DNA of 64,000 bases from VFZP01 sp043755595 (lineage in GTDB: Bacteria > Acidobacteriota > Terriglobia > Bryobacterales > Bryobacteraceae), in the NCBI GenBank assembly GCA_043755595.1, contig JAYUSQ010000319.1:1-64000 (forward strand). The letters are read 5' to 3'. The translations under genes were made by a program, and so were the position numbers. Each line of letters opens with the position of its first letter. Position 1 is the first letter of the stretch. The notes beneath the pieces are model-generated. The model made no database searches. It was given only the letters and a program-made list of their open reading frames with translations, and was not told the DNA's origin. This document shows positions 8,143-17,526 of this stretch, one piece after another.

Positions 8143-9429
8143 TCACCACGCCCCCTCACCCTGAGCTACCGCGCGTAGCGTGCGGGCGAGGATATACAGG
8201 TCCAGCCAGAACGACCAATTCGTGACATAGTAAAGATCCAGTTTCACGCGCTCCTCATACGGCAGCCGATTGCGGCCGGACACCTGCCACAAACCCGTGA
8301 GGCCGGGAAGCACACGCTGATAGAGAGCGTAACCACGGCCGTAGCGTTCGATCTCGGCGTCGACGATGGGGCGCGGGCCAACCAGACTCATCTCACGGCG
8401 CAATACATTCCAGAGCTGAGGCAATTCATCCAGCGAAGTACGGCGAAGCCAGCGGCCCACCGGCGTGATACGAGGGTCACGGGCGAGCTTTTGCGTCGCG
8501 CGCCACTCTTCGCGCGCCTCCTCATCTTCGCTCAGATGGCGGGCCAGCACGGCATCGGCATCGCCGGCCATCGTCCTAAACTTCCACGCCTGGAATGGCC
8601 GATTAGCCCGGCCGCGGCGCGGATGGCCATAAAAAATCGGACCCGGCGAAGTCCACTTGATGGCCATCGCGATAATGCCCAACAATGGTAAGGCCGCCAA
8701 AAAGAACAAGGCCGCGAGTGCTAAATCCGACGCCTGCTTGATACGCACCGACGAAGGTCGCAGGAGGCGATGCGACATCTCCAGGCCGAGAATGCCGTTG
8801 AGATCGGTCGAGTCCACACGCAACGAAGGTAAGCCTGCGACGTCCGGCACCAGGATCACGCGCGAGAAAATTTGCTGTAACTCAAAGAGTAACCCCGGCA
8901 AGTCACCGGACACGCGACAGGCCGCCGCACTGACAATGGCCCAGCGGACGCCGAACCGCGTCCGGTAGCGTGCACACGCTTCGGGAGCGGCAATGCCCAC
9001 CGGCTTCAGACCAAGCGAAGGTTTCGCGCGGAGCTGAATGAGTAAGTACGCCGACGAATCGGCATCGCCGACTATGACCGCCGCGTGCCCCCACCAACGC
9101 CGGCGCCCGCATACATGCCGCACTAGAGTGCGCAAGGCCGGAACCGCGGCGAGACTGCCTAGCCAGGCGATCAGAAAAACGGCTCGCGAATATGCCACGC
9201 CTTCCTTCGCCAGGAATGTCATAGCGCCGAGAGAGAGACAGACCAGAGATGTCGAGACGGTCAACCGGCGAAGTTCCTCGGCCGGGTGGAGGGCTATCGA
9301 AGTGTACAAACCGGAAGCGGCATAGGCTGCGAGGAAGGCGAATAGAAGCGGCCATTGGGCCAGGTAGAAAGTAGGATCGAGCGGGTGCCCGGCCGCTAAC
9401 CAGAGCGCGACGGCGAAAACAGCGGACAC
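8143..9429 (-). CDS. Polyprenyl-phosphate sugar-1-phosphate transferase (WbaP/EPS type)
   Basis: This membrane enzyme would start exopolysaccharide repeat synthesis by moving a sugar-1-phosphate from a UDP-sugar to undecaprenyl phosphate. The N-terminal half holds several membrane segments and a CoA-binding-like domain (HAAVIVGDADSSAYLLIQLR). The C-terminal transferase domain is typical: SPGPIFYGHPRRGR, FQAWKFRTM, LRRTSLDELPQLWNV, EMSLVGPRPI, PGLTGLWQVSGRN. The GTG at 9429 is the first normal start, but the frame is open upstream to about 9546 and encodes a convincing beginning of membrane helix one (RLLTPLSFVAADLAAV), with no ATG, GTG or TTG there. The true start may be a rare codon, or the 5' end is damaged. 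It follows a glycosyltransferase gene on the same strand. Confidence 0.92.
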   Translation of the reverse strand: MSAVFAVALWLAAGHPLDPTFYLAQWPLLFAFLAAYAASGLYTSIALHPAEELRRLTVSTSLVCLSLGAMTFLAKEGVAYSRAVFLIAWLGSLAAVPALRTLVRHVCGRRRWWGHAAVIVGDADSSAYLLIQLRAKPSLGLKPVGIAAPEACARYRTRFGVRWAIVSAAACRVSGDLPGLLFELQQIFSRVILVPDVAGLPSLRVDSTDLNGILGLEMSHRLLRPSSVRIKQASDLALAALFFLAALPLLGIIAMAIKWTSPGPIFYGHPRRGRANRPFQAWKFRTMAGDADAVLARHLSEDEEAREEWRATQKLARDPRITPVGRWLRRTSLDELPQLWNVLRREMSLVGPRPIVDAEIERYGRGYALYQRVLPGLTGLWQVSGRNRLPYEERVKLDLYYVTNWSFWLDLYILARTLRAVAQGEGAW

Positions 9430-9541
9430 GGAGACGGCGGCAAGATCGGCGGCGACGAAGCTAAGCGGCGTCAGAAGACGAGCGCCGCGCGAAGGTAGAA
9501 GCGACGCCAGTGATGTCGCGGAAGTAAGTTCGCCCGTCGTT

Positions 9542-10696
9542 TCACTTACTCGCAGGATTCACCTCCGCCGCCACATGGCGTTCTGCGTCCCACCCGGCAT
9601 ACGACCGGAGCATTAATTCGTCGAACGCGCGACGGAACTCACGCGGATGAAAACGCAGCACGCTTGCTCTCATGCGATCGCGATCGAGAAAATGCTCGGT
9701 TCGTTCAAAGCGGTCCAAGGCGTCATTGAGGCTCTCCGTTGTCTGTTCATCGAAGAAGACGCCGCTGACGCCCTCCTCGACAATCTCGGTAGCGCCCCCA
9801 CGCCCATAGCAAACCACCGGAGTTTGACAGGCGAGCGACTCGGCTACGGTAATGCCGAAATCCTCCTCGGCCGCGAAGACAAGCGCACGGGCATTCTCCA
9901 TCAACGTGTGCAGTTGGGCATTTGGCAACGCGCCGCGAAATTCGATATTGGGGCCAGCCAATCCGCGGCAACGCGCCGCCAGCGGACCATCGCCTACGAC
10001 AATCAATCGCCGCTTCGGCGTGCGCGCGAAAGCGTCGACGATGAGATCGACACGCTTATACGGCACTAGACGCGAGACGGCGATGTAGTAATCTTCCTTC
10101 ACTCGCGTAGGGGCGAAGGAGTCAACGTCGACAGGCGGATAGAGAACTTCGGCGTCGCGCCCATAGGTCTTGCGAATCCGCCGCCCAATATAGCGGGAGT
10201 TGGCCACGAACCGGTCGACGCCATTCGCCGTCCGCACATCCCACAGCCGCAAGTAGTGGAGCAGCACACGGGCCAGAGCGCGGCGCGGGCCGCCAGTGAG
10301 ACCGCTGGCTTCCAGATACTGGGCTTGCAGGTCCCAGGCGTAACGAATCGGACTATGGCAATAACACAAGTGGAATTGGCCGGGGCCGGTCAACACGCCT
10401 TTCGCTACCGCATGCGAACTCGAAAGAACGATGTCATAGCCGCGCAGGTCGAGCCCCTCAATCGCCAAGGGCATCAGCCCAAGGAATTGACGGAGATGAC
10501 GGCGGGCGAATGGGAAGCGCTGCAGGAAAGTAGTGCGAGGGATGCGGCCGTGGAGAAAGTGACGGTCGGCAGGCGCGAGGAAATCGGCGACGGCAAAGAG
10601 TGTGGCGTCCGGGTAGAGCAGTAGCAGTTGCTCAAGGACACGCTCGGAGCCGGCGTAGCTGGTGAGCCACTCGTGAACTATGGCAATTTTCGGCAT
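9542..10696 (-). CDS. Glycosyltransferase family 4 (GT-B)
   Basis: A 384-residue cytoplasmic glycosyltransferase of the GT1/GT4 type starting MPKIAIVHEWLTSYAGSERV. The N-terminal domain has the acceptor-side residues, and HLCYCHSPIRYAWDL is typical of mannosyl- or related transferases of exopolysaccharide loci. The C-terminal nucleotide-sugar domain shows YYIAVSRLVPYKRVDLIVDA, RLIVVGDGPL and the EEDFGITVAESLACQTPVVC motif with the E-x7-E pattern. I chose the ATG at 10696 over one at 10792 because homology begins there and the longer form would run deep into the divergent flippase. Its product would add a sugar to the lipid-linked repeat begun by the downstream priming transferase. Confidence 0.92.
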   Translation of the reverse strand: MPKIAIVHEWLTSYAGSERVLEQLLLLYPDATLFAVADFLAPADRHFLHGRIPRTTFLQRFPFARRHLRQFLGLMPLAIEGLDLRGYDIVLSSSHAVAKGVLTGPGQFHLCYCHSPIRYAWDLQAQYLEASGLTGGPRRALARVLLHYLRLWDVRTANGVDRFVANSRYIGRRIRKTYGRDAEVLYPPVDVDSFAPTRVKEDYYIAVSRLVPYKRVDLIVDAFARTPKRRLIVVGDGPLAARCRGLAGPNIEFRGALPNAQLHTLMENARALVFAAEEDFGITVAESLACQTPVVCYGRGGATEIVEEGVSGVFFDEQTTESLNDALDRFERTEHFLDRDRMRASVLRFHPREFRRAFDELMLRSYAGWDAERHVAAEVNPASK

Positions 10697-10736
10697 CGTG
10701 CCATCGACCATGGTAAAACAGCAGAGTAGCCAGTCA

Positions 10737-11972
10737 ATGAATCTCAGCTTTTGGGGCAACTCCGCTTGGGCTGGAATTGGACTCGCCGTCAACGGCCTTT
10801 GCCAGTGGAGCGTTATTGCATTGTTGGCTCGCTTAACCGACCCCTTCTCGCTAGGGAGTTATAGTTTGGCGAACGCGGTGACGACGCCGCTTTTCGTTCT
10901 ATCGCACGCCGGCCAGCGAACATTGATGGTCAACGGAGCGGACAACGGGACGCCCCTCACGCGGCATGTGCTCCTCCGGTTTACCACCGGATCGCTCGCG
11001 TGGCTGGCCACAATGATCTATGCGTTAGCAAGCGGGTTCGATGGGATGGCTACTGCGATGCTTGCCTGGGTGGGCGTATCAAAGCTTGCGGATTCGCTGT
11101 TGGACGCTAGCTTGGGAGCCTATCAGCGCGCTAGCCGTATGGACCTCGCGGCCAGAGCCCAGATGACGCAAGGCATCCTTCCTTTCGCCCTATTCGCCGC
11201 CACGCTTTGGTGGACAGCGGCGGCACTGCCGGCAGTTTTCGCCTGGGCTCTGTCGCGCTTGTTGCTGTCGTTGGAGCAGGCTCGATCAGCGATGAAATTC
11301 GAAGGCGGCGAGGGTCCGCCATGTCAACTGATCGAGTGGTGGCCGTTGCTGACTCTCGGCTTTCCACTTGCCTGCGGTTCGGCACTAGCCTTGCTGGCGG
11401 CAAGCCTGCCACGATTCCTCTTGGAGGCAGTTGCCGGGAGAACCGCAGTTGGCTTGTTCGCGGCCGCCGCTTCATTCGAACTTGCTGGAGCGATGCTGAC
11501 TATGGCTGCGGCGCAAACGGCCGCTCCGCGTTTGTCAGCCTGCTATCTCTCAGGGAACGAACAAGGCTTTCGCCAACTCTTGCAGAGAGTCAGCGGAGTG
11601 GCCGCTCTTGTCGGGTTGGCCGGCGTTCTTGCTAGCGCGATTACAGGCAAGTGGCTGTTGGCATTACTTTTTGGATCGGCGTACGCCAATGAAGCGCCCA
11701 CGCTGGTCATTCTGATGGCGGCGTCTGGACTGTCGAGCATCAACCTCATATTGTCGATCGCACTCTCGGCGCGCCGCGTAATGAGAACCCAACCCCTCTT
11801 GCTTCTCCCTGCTTTGGCGGTAGGCGCGACCGTTGGCTTGATCTTAATCTCCGAATATCACATCGCCGGGGCCGCTTGGACGGCGGTGGCGATCTCGGTG
11901 ACACAGATGATCGCTTTATCGGGTGCTCTCTTTGCTTCAAGATTAAAGTCCGGTCATGGAGTGATCGAATGA
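10737..11972 (+). CDS. Polysaccharide repeat flippase (Wzx, MOP superfamily)
   Basis: A 411-residue integral membrane protein with about a dozen hydrophobic segments, starting MNLSFWGNSAWAGIGLAVNG. The pattern fits the MOP-type flippases that turn undecaprenyl-linked sugar repeats to the periplasmic face. The start could also be the ATG at 10710; 10737 better fits the first membrane segment. The divergent glycosyltransferase starts at 10696, so only about 40 bases separate the genes. The stop overlaps the next ATG (ATGA at 11969-11972), so it is coupled to the ligase-type gene. Confidence 0.85.
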   Translation: MNLSFWGNSAWAGIGLAVNGLCQWSVIALLARLTDPFSLGSYSLANAVTTPLFVLSHAGQRTLMVNGADNGTPLTRHVLLRFTTGSLAWLATMIYALASGFDGMATAMLAWVGVSKLADSLLDASLGAYQRASRMDLAARAQMTQGILPFALFAATLWWTAAALPAVFAWALSRLLLSLEQARSAMKFEGGEGPPCQLIEWWPLLTLGFPLACGSALALLAASLPRFLLEAVAGRTAVGLFAAAASFELAGAMLTMAAAQTAAPRLSACYLSGNEQGFRQLLQRVSGVAALVGLAGVLASAITGKWLLALLFGSAYANEAPTLVILMAASGLSSINLILSIALSARRVMRTQPLLLLPALAVGATVGLILISEYHIAGAAWTAVAISVTQMIALSGALFASRLKSGHGVIE

Positions 11973-13270
11973 CGGGCCGCTGGTTACTTTGGCTCGCCTG
12001 TTTCACCTCCCCGTGGTTCTATGGCTTCTTGGATGTAACTGGGCAGCCAGTGGCCTGTACCGACATACTGTTGCCTGGCTGCCTTCTTGTTTGGCTCGTT
12101 CAGAAGAAACATCAGTTGAGTGGCCTGGGGCTGGCCCTAGCTTGTTTTGCAATCGCCGCATTGATATCAGTCGTGGCGCCATTGGCGGAGGGCCGCCCGG
12201 CGTCAACTGTACTTAAGGTGATTCGCCTCTGGGGGATTGTGGCTCCGGCGGTTCTATTGTCGGGACTGAACTGCCAACGCGAAGATTGGAGCGGCTACTT
12301 GCGGGCGTTCTTCTTTGGCGGGGCCATCTCGTTGGTTACGGGAATCGTTGGTTTCTTCCTGCAATGGGAGCCTGTCGTTGCGACCCAAACGTACGTCTTC
12401 GACAATGGGGCCTACTTACATCGGGCGGGCGGTGTATTTCGCGATAGTGGCGCGTTTGGACACTTACTCGCTACTTGGATTGGATGCGGGTTCTTATTGT
12501 TCGCTCCCGAACTCAGGTCCTGGTCAAGAGCGGCGGCTTACGGCTCCATGATTACGATAGGATCTCTCGGCCTCTACACTTCCGTTTCCCGGTCCGCCGC
12601 TCTTAATATTGGCGCGGTGCTCGTGGCTGCAGCGGTACTGCAGACCTGGAACCGGCACCTGGGCAAGCGCATCCCGAAAGTAGCCCTGGGCCTAGCGGCA
12701 GGGCTCCTCGCTTCATTACCCATCCTCGTAGTCACGGATGCGAGTGACGTCGTGCTGTCGGCCGGAGATACCGTCGCGCAGCGGCTTATCGAGAGCTTCA
12801 CGTCGCTCCTGGGCGGAGTAGATGACATTGAGCGGGCATCGGGCGGGCGGTTGACGACGTGGGTGCTGGCGCTGGAGGCTTGGTCGGGGAGTCCGCTGCT
12901 CGGCGTGGGGTACAAGACGCTAGCATTGACGGGGAATCCGCCGGACAACACCTTCGTGCTCGCGCTTTGCGAAACCGGTATGCTGGGATTCGGAGCTTTG
13001 GTATTCTGTTTTGGCCTGATTCTCTGGAAGGCCTTCGACCGGTACACGCGCAAAGACGCAGAGGGAAGGAAGTTCCTCATTCTGTGGATCGGCCAGCTCA
13101 TTCATAGCCTCAACGCCGACATTCTTACTTTTTTTGGGAGCGTCACTCCGCTTCTGATTCTGACCTTGATTTGGTACCGGCTCTCAACACAACCGGCCAC
13201 GCCGCCGCACCACGGCCGAGGGGAGAGAGCATTTGAAGTTGCGAGTGCTGCATATCACCTCGCGCGCTGA
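11969..13270 (+). CDS. O-antigen ligase/polymerase family membrane protein
   Basis: A 433-residue protein with about ten to twelve membrane helices, starting MTGRWLLWLACFTSPWFYG. The Wzy_C/WaaL-type loop is visible around YTSVSRSAALNIGAVLVAAA and after the long periplasmic segment with RLTTWVLALEAWSGSPLLGV and GNPPDNTFVLALCETGMLGF. Such proteins either polymerise flipped repeats (Wzy) or ligate chains to an acceptor (WaaL); the sequence alone does not separate these. Given the flippase before it and the Wzz-kinase and Wza nearby, a polymerase role is the simpler reading. The start overlaps the flippase stop, and its end overlaps the following glycosyltransferase start by 38 bases. Confidence 0.85.
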   Translation: MTGRWLLWLACFTSPWFYGFLDVTGQPVACTDILLPGCLLVWLVQKKHQLSGLGLALACFAIAALISVVAPLAEGRPASTVLKVIRLWGIVAPAVLLSGLNCQREDWSGYLRAFFFGGAISLVTGIVGFFLQWEPVVATQTYVFDNGAYLHRAGGVFRDSGAFGHLLATWIGCGFLLFAPELRSWSRAAAYGSMITIGSLGLYTSVSRSAALNIGAVLVAAAVLQTWNRHLGKRIPKVALGLAAGLLASLPILVVTDASDVVLSAGDTVAQRLIESFTSLLGGVDDIERASGGRLTTWVLALEAWSGSPLLGVGYKTLALTGNPPDNTFVLALCETGMLGFGALVFCFGLILWKAFDRYTRKDAEGRKFLILWIGQLIHSLNADILTFFGSVTPLLILTLIWYRLSTQPATPPHHGRGERAFEVASAAYHLAR

Positions 13271-14291
13271 CCACAGCGGCGGCCCACGCCATGTCTATGA
13301 ACTTCTGAGCCAATTGAAGATTCATGTGGACTTATTCGTCGCCTGCCCACGCGAAGCTCCATTCTGGGACCGCTATTTAGCTCTGCTCGGAGAGGAAAAT
13401 GTATTCGAGATTCCGTCGCGGCGTTTTTCGCTTTCAACTTCGATCCGGCTAGGATTGTTCTGCAGACGGCAAAAGGTCGCGATCATACATTCGCACGGCA
13501 GAGGGGCCGGGGTCTTCGGGCGGCTTCTAGCTGTATTTACGGGAGCGCCTTCCGTTCATACATTTCACGGTTACCATCCACCCGGAATCATACGGACCTT
13601 GGAAGAGCGCTGGCTAGGAAAACTTTCGGATACGCTTGTTGCGGTTTCGACGACTGAGGCTGAACGATTGGTTAAACATGGCGTGGCGCATCCAGGCAAG
13701 CTAAGAACGATTCTGAACGGCGTCACCGTACGCGAAGCCACACCGTCCACGACTCTTTCCGGTCTGCGGATTGTGGGCATCATGCGCATCGAGCCCGAGA
13801 AAGAGCCGGCTCAATTCATTGAGATCTGCCGCTTAGTCCAACAGGACGGTGAGTTGAGAGCTGAAGTTTTGGGCGGGGGATCCCTACTCAATGAAATGCG
13901 TAGGAGCGTGCATGAAGCCGGATTGGCGGGAATGGTCGAGTTCGTTGGCCCCGTGAATGACACCAATCCGTTTCTGGTCGGGGGCGTCATCTTTCTTGCA
14001 ACCTCAAGGGTAGAGGGCATGAGTTTGGCTATGTTGGAAGCTATGTCGCTTGGGATTCCGGTGGTCGCGACTCGCGTCCCGGGCCACATCGACATCATTC
14101 GGAACGAAGAGAACGGACTACTATTCGATTTGGGCGATACGACCACTGCGGCTAAACTCATTCAGCGGCTTTCTGTGGACTGTGCCATGTATCAACGGAT
14201 CGGTCATGCCGGCAAACAAACCATACTGGCCGGCCATCGAGCCGAGCGGATGGCCGGCGAACTTCTCGCTGTATACCGCGCACTTATTTAA
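13233..14291 (+). CDS. Glycosyltransferase family 4 (GT-B)
   Basis: A 352-residue glycosyltransferase beginning at a TTG, with a purine-rich GGGGAGAG just upstream. The N-terminal region shows LHITSRADHSGGPRHVYELL, a typical donor-loop glycine motif, and VHTFHGYHPPG. The C-terminal domain has GIMRIEPEKEPAQFIEICRL and SRVEGMSLAMLEAMSLGIPV with the E-x7-E nucleotide-sugar signature, then PVVATRVPGHIDIIR. It probably adds a later sugar of the exopolysaccharide repeat. It overlaps the ligase/polymerase gene by 38 bases. Its stop codon is interleaved with that of the convergent Wzz-kinase gene, leaving no room for a separate terminator. Confidence 0.9.
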   Translation: MKLRVLHITSRADHSGGPRHVYELLSQLKIHVDLFVACPREAPFWDRYLALLGEENVFEIPSRRFSLSTSIRLGLFCRRQKVAIIHSHGRGAGVFGRLLAVFTGAPSVHTFHGYHPPGIIRTLEERWLGKLSDTLVAVSTTEAERLVKHGVAHPGKLRTILNGVTVREATPSTTLSGLRIVGIMRIEPEKEPAQFIEICRLVQQDGELRAEVLGGGSLLNEMRRSVHEAGLAGMVEFVGPVNDTNPFLVGGVIFLATSRVEGMSLAMLEAMSLGIPVVATRVPGHIDIIRNEENGLLFDLGDTTTAAKLIQRLSVDCAMYQRIGHAGKQTILAGHRAERMAGELLAVYRALI

Positions 14292-16507
14292 CTCTTCTCC
14301 GGGCCGGGCGCGTTGTAGTGGCGATAATACTTACCGTAGTAACCGTAATAATAATAGCTGTTACTAATCTCGCGATGCACTTCGTTCAACACCAAACCCA
14401 CCACATTCGCCCGCACTCGGTGCAACGTACTTATCACCCCAGAAACACCGCGCCGGCTGGTCTTACCCGCGCGCGCCACGATAATCACGCCATCGACGGC
14501 GGCCGCCATCTGCAGCGGCTCGGGGAAGCCCAGCAGCGGGGGCGCATCGAGAATGATGAGGTCGTAACTGCGCGACGCTTCCTCAAGGATGCGCTCCAGC
14601 CCACGGCCGATCAGATCGGCGGCGCGGCGCGATACGGCGCCCGCGGGCAAAACGTCAAGATTCGGTATCCCCTCGGGAGTCATCAGCGCCGATTGCCACG
14701 GGCGGCCCTCCGACAGAACATCCGAAAGCCCGTGAGTATTCGCGAAACCAAAACGCTTGTGGACGCTCGGACGGCGAAGATCGCCATCGATTAGCAGCGT
14801 GCGTCGATGCTGCGCATGAGCTACGGCCAGATGAATCGCGATCGTCGACTTGCCTTCCGAAGGCGACGCACTGGTGACAAGCAACGTCTTGAATTGACGA
14901 TCGAAATCCGAAAGCAGAATCGAGTTGCGTAGCGTGCGGATCGCCTCTTCGTAGGTGGTGAGGCTCCGGCTTTTCTCAGCCGTGACCAACGCTCCCGGCG
15001 CGGGCGGCAGCACGGTGGCCAACTCGGTGCGCCAAGTCTTCACTTGAGGAAGCGTGCCTACGACCGGCGTTCGCAGGGATCGCGCCGCTTGCTCAGGGTC
15101 GCGAATCGTGTCGTCAAGCGAATCGGCCACCAGCGCCACGGCCACCGCGCTCAGTAACGACAGGATGAACGCGAGGAGGGCGTAGAGTTTGGTGCGAGGG
15201 AAAACCGGCTTACGTCCAGGGCGCGCAGGGTCGGCAATCCGGATCGACGAATTCTGGAAGCTCGCGTTGATCCCGGCCTCCTTGATTTTTCGCACGATCT
15301 CCTCGTAGAGTTTCTTGTCGGTTTCCGCCTCGCGGCGCAAGGTCAGGTATTCGAAAGATCGGGAATTGAGGCGGTCGAATTCCGACTTGGTTTCGGCCAC
15401 CGCCTTACGCAGCATATCTTCGCGCGCGACGGCTTCTTTGTACTCGATTTCCACGCGCTGGCGAATGCTGTCGCGCGTCTGCTCCAGTTGACGGCGCGAC
15501 TCTTCCACTTGTCCCGCCGCGCGTTTAAACTCCGGATGATTGGCGCCAAAACGAAGGCGGATGTCGGCGAACTTCTGCTGGGCTTCGTTAAACGTCTCGG
15601 TCAGTTTCTTGAGTGCATCGGACTGCGACGAGACAAAGGCGGCCTCGACGGATCCGCCGGCGATTGACCGGTTCGCAGCTTCACGCCTGACCCGGTCGGC
15701 TTGCGCGTTGGTGAATTCCGTATTGAGTTGCAGCAGCCGCGACGAAAGGATATTGGTCTTCTCTTCCGGGTTGATAACGTTGAGGTCCCGCTCGTACTGG
15801 CCCAGCGCGGCCGACGAACGCTCCATCTTCGCCTTCAGTTCTTCCTGCTGCCGCTCCATGAACTGCGAGAGCCCCGTGGCGGCGCGGTACCGGATATTGT
15901 AAGTGTGCTCCAGGTACGATTGCGCCACGCCGTTGGCGACGTCAGCCGCCAGTTGTTTGTCTTTGGATTGATAACTAACCAACAACAAGTAAGTGTTGGG
16001 AGGCCGGGTTACGCGTAGCTTCTTGAGTAACACGGGAGTTTCGCCGATGTTCGGATCCCGCTTGCTGTCGCCGGCCCAATCCTCATCTTCCAACTCGCGT
16101 AACTTATGCTTCCCGGCGATCGGGCGCAACACCGAATCCGATTGGATCAATTTGATTTGCGTGGACAGGAACTGATCGGAATCGTTCACGGCCGATTGAA
16201 CGGACTCGGCTCCTAAGATCGACGTGGGCATCTTACGGTCGATATCGATCGTGATCGTCGATTCGTAGATGGGAGTCAGGCGCGCGCAGATGATCAGCGT
16301 GGAAGCTACGCAGGCCGCCACGAAAGAGAGTATCTTCCAGCGCTGACGCCGCAGCGTCCATAAGTAATGCGACAGCGGAGTAGTGGTGGATTCCAGATCG
16401 AGATCCCAACCCGGCGGCAGCGGCGCGGGCGGATCAGCCGCGATGCGCGGCGATGCCAGAGGCACGGGAAGATTCGACAACGGCGGGGGCTGCGGATCGA
16501 ACTGCAT
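14288..16507 (-). CDS. Wzz-type chain-length regulator fused to BY-type tyrosine kinase
   Basis: A 739-residue inner-membrane polysaccharide co-polymerase with a cytoplasmic tyrosine autokinase. Residues about 45-470 form the Wzz domain, with helix one near WKILSFVAACVASTLIICA, a long periplasmic coiled-coil region, and helix two in TKLYALLAFILSLLSAVAVAL. The kinase domain follows: Walker A SASPSEGKSTIAIHLA with Lys553, Walker A' RTLLIDGDLRRPSVHKRFG and Walker B YDLIILDAPPLLG. The last 25 residues hold a tyrosine cluster (NSYYYYGYYGKYYRHYN, nine Tyr) that would be autophosphorylated. Such fused kinases control polymer length and export together with a Wza pore, and the Wza-like gene lies only three bases upstream. 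Confidence 0.95.
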   Translation of the reverse strand: MQFDPQPPPLSNLPVPLASPRIAADPPAPLPPGWDLDLESTTTPLSHYLWTLRRQRWKILSFVAACVASTLIICARLTPIYESTITIDIDRKMPTSILGAESVQSAVNDSDQFLSTQIKLIQSDSVLRPIAGKHKLRELEDEDWAGDSKRDPNIGETPVLLKKLRVTRPPNTYLLLVSYQSKDKQLAADVANGVAQSYLEHTYNIRYRAATGLSQFMERQQEELKAKMERSSAALGQYERDLNVINPEEKTNILSSRLLQLNTEFTNAQADRVRREAANRSIAGGSVEAAFVSSQSDALKKLTETFNEAQQKFADIRLRFGANHPEFKRAAGQVEESRRQLEQTRDSIRQRVEIEYKEAVAREDMLRKAVAETKSEFDRLNSRSFEYLTLRREAETDKKLYEEIVRKIKEAGINASFQNSSIRIADPARPGRKPVFPRTKLYALLAFILSLLSAVAVALVADSLDDTIRDPEQAARSLRTPVVGTLPQVKTWRTELATVLPPAPGALVTAEKSRSLTTYEEAIRTLRNSILLSDFDRQFKTLLVTSASPSEGKSTIAIHLAVAHAQHRRTLLIDGDLRRPSVHKRFGFANTHGLSDVLSEGRPWQSALMTPEGIPNLDVLPAGAVSRRAADLIGRGLERILEEASRSYDLIILDAPPLLGFPEPLQMAAAVDGVIIVARAGKTSRRGVSGVISTLHRVRANVVGLVLNEVHREISNSYYYYGYYGKYYRHYNAPGPEKS

Positions 16508-16510
16508 GGG

Positions 16511-17455
16511 CTATCGGCCGCCTCGCCAGATCAGCGCAGTGGCTCCGGCGGTCGAGCCAAATAGAGTGATGCGCTCAAGCACGGTCATACCTGCGCGCCG
16601 CCGGGTATTGTCGGGCACATAGAGTACGTCATGCGCCTGCAGGGCGACGTCCGGCGTTTGACGCTTCATGAGTTTGTCGAGTTCGACAGTTATCTCGGAC
16701 TTAGCGCCCGCCTCCCCTAGCGTGCGGTAAATAAACGCCTGCTTGGCTGCAAAAGGCGCCAGCCCTTCCGCCATGGCGATCAGCTTCAACACAGTCAGTT
16801 GATCCCCATCGCGGACCGGCACGGCCCCGGGCTTGCGCACGTTCCCCGCGACGTAGACTCGGACCGCTTCGGGCACGCGCACGTCTTCGCCGCCTTCGAG
16901 TTTGAAATTGACCGCCGGATCGGCTGCGTCAATCAGGCGGCGCACCGAGACTCGCACCGGCAAAGGCTCGTTTGGCCGCGACACCAAAATCTCGCCGCCT
17001 GCGGTTTCGTTGAGCCCTTCGGCGCGCGTGATGGCTTCGAGTAGTGTTGTGCCGCCGATCGCCTGAAATGTCACGGGCTTCCGAACCGCGCCCGCCACTG
17101 AGATGGGCCGGCTGTGATACTCGGCGACGCTCACCTTGACGACCGGGTCGACCAACATTTCGGCGTCCCTCAAAAGCTGGGCGATTGCACGTTCCAAGTC
17201 CGCTGGCAACACACCAGCGGCCCGCACCGGTTGCTTGAGTAGCGGCAATTGAAGCAATCCGTCCGGGTCCACACGAAACGTCCGCGTCAGTTCCGGCGCA
17301 TCGGTCACTGTCAACAGCAACAGATCGTTCGGACCGATCTTTTGCGAAGGCAGATTGTGGACGGGAGCTTCGAGCAGCCGTTCCTGCGCCCCGAGTGTGG
17401 CGGCAGCGGCTACCAGCGACAGCGGAATCCAGATTAGGTGGCGCGCTTTCGTCAA
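16511..17455 (-). CDS. Wza-like polysaccharide export protein
   Basis: A 314-residue outer-membrane-type export protein. A signal peptide covers about residues 1-22 (WIPLSLVAAAATLGAQ). The polysaccharide-export domain follows (KIGPNDLLLLTVTDAPELTR, FRVDPDGLLQLPLLKQPVRA), then two SLBB-type domains (PISVAGAVRKPVTFQAIGG and RVYVAGNVRKPGAVPVRDGD). The end has YVPDNTRRRAGMTVLERI and a short hydrophobic helix, as in Wza/KpsD proteins. There is no lipobox cysteine at the cleavage site, unlike E. coli Wza. It heads a two-gene unit with the Wzz-kinase and would form the exit channel for the polymer made by this locus. Confidence 0.93.
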   Translation of the reverse strand: MTKARHLIWIPLSLVAAAATLGAQERLLEAPVHNLPSQKIGPNDLLLLTVTDAPELTRTFRVDPDGLLQLPLLKQPVRAAGVLPADLERAIAQLLRDAEMLVDPVVKVSVAEYHSRPISVAGAVRKPVTFQAIGGTTLLEAITRAEGLNETAGGEILVSRPNEPLPVRVSVRRLIDAADPAVNFKLEGGEDVRVPEAVRVYVAGNVRKPGAVPVRDGDQLTVLKLIAMAEGLAPFAAKQAFIYRTLGEAGAKSEITVELDKLMKRQTPDVALQAHDVLYVPDNTRRRAGMTVLERITLFGSTAGATALIWRGGR

Positions 17456-17526
17456 GAGATAATGGTACCTCTTGCCCGGACGAAAATTGGGCCTGGCAAG
17501 GAGCCCTGGAGGGAGCGCAAAATCGC

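Noticed and set aside
1981..9550. Frequent GTAAGT/ACTTAC hexamers across the window
   Set aside because: By eye about 35 in 64 kb, maybe twice a rough composition-based expectation, but they fall inside unrelated genes with no common context, and I could not test significance.
11131..11475. Minus-strand frame in the flippase gene
   Set aside because: Arg/Pro-rich shadow of a GC-rich membrane-protein gene.
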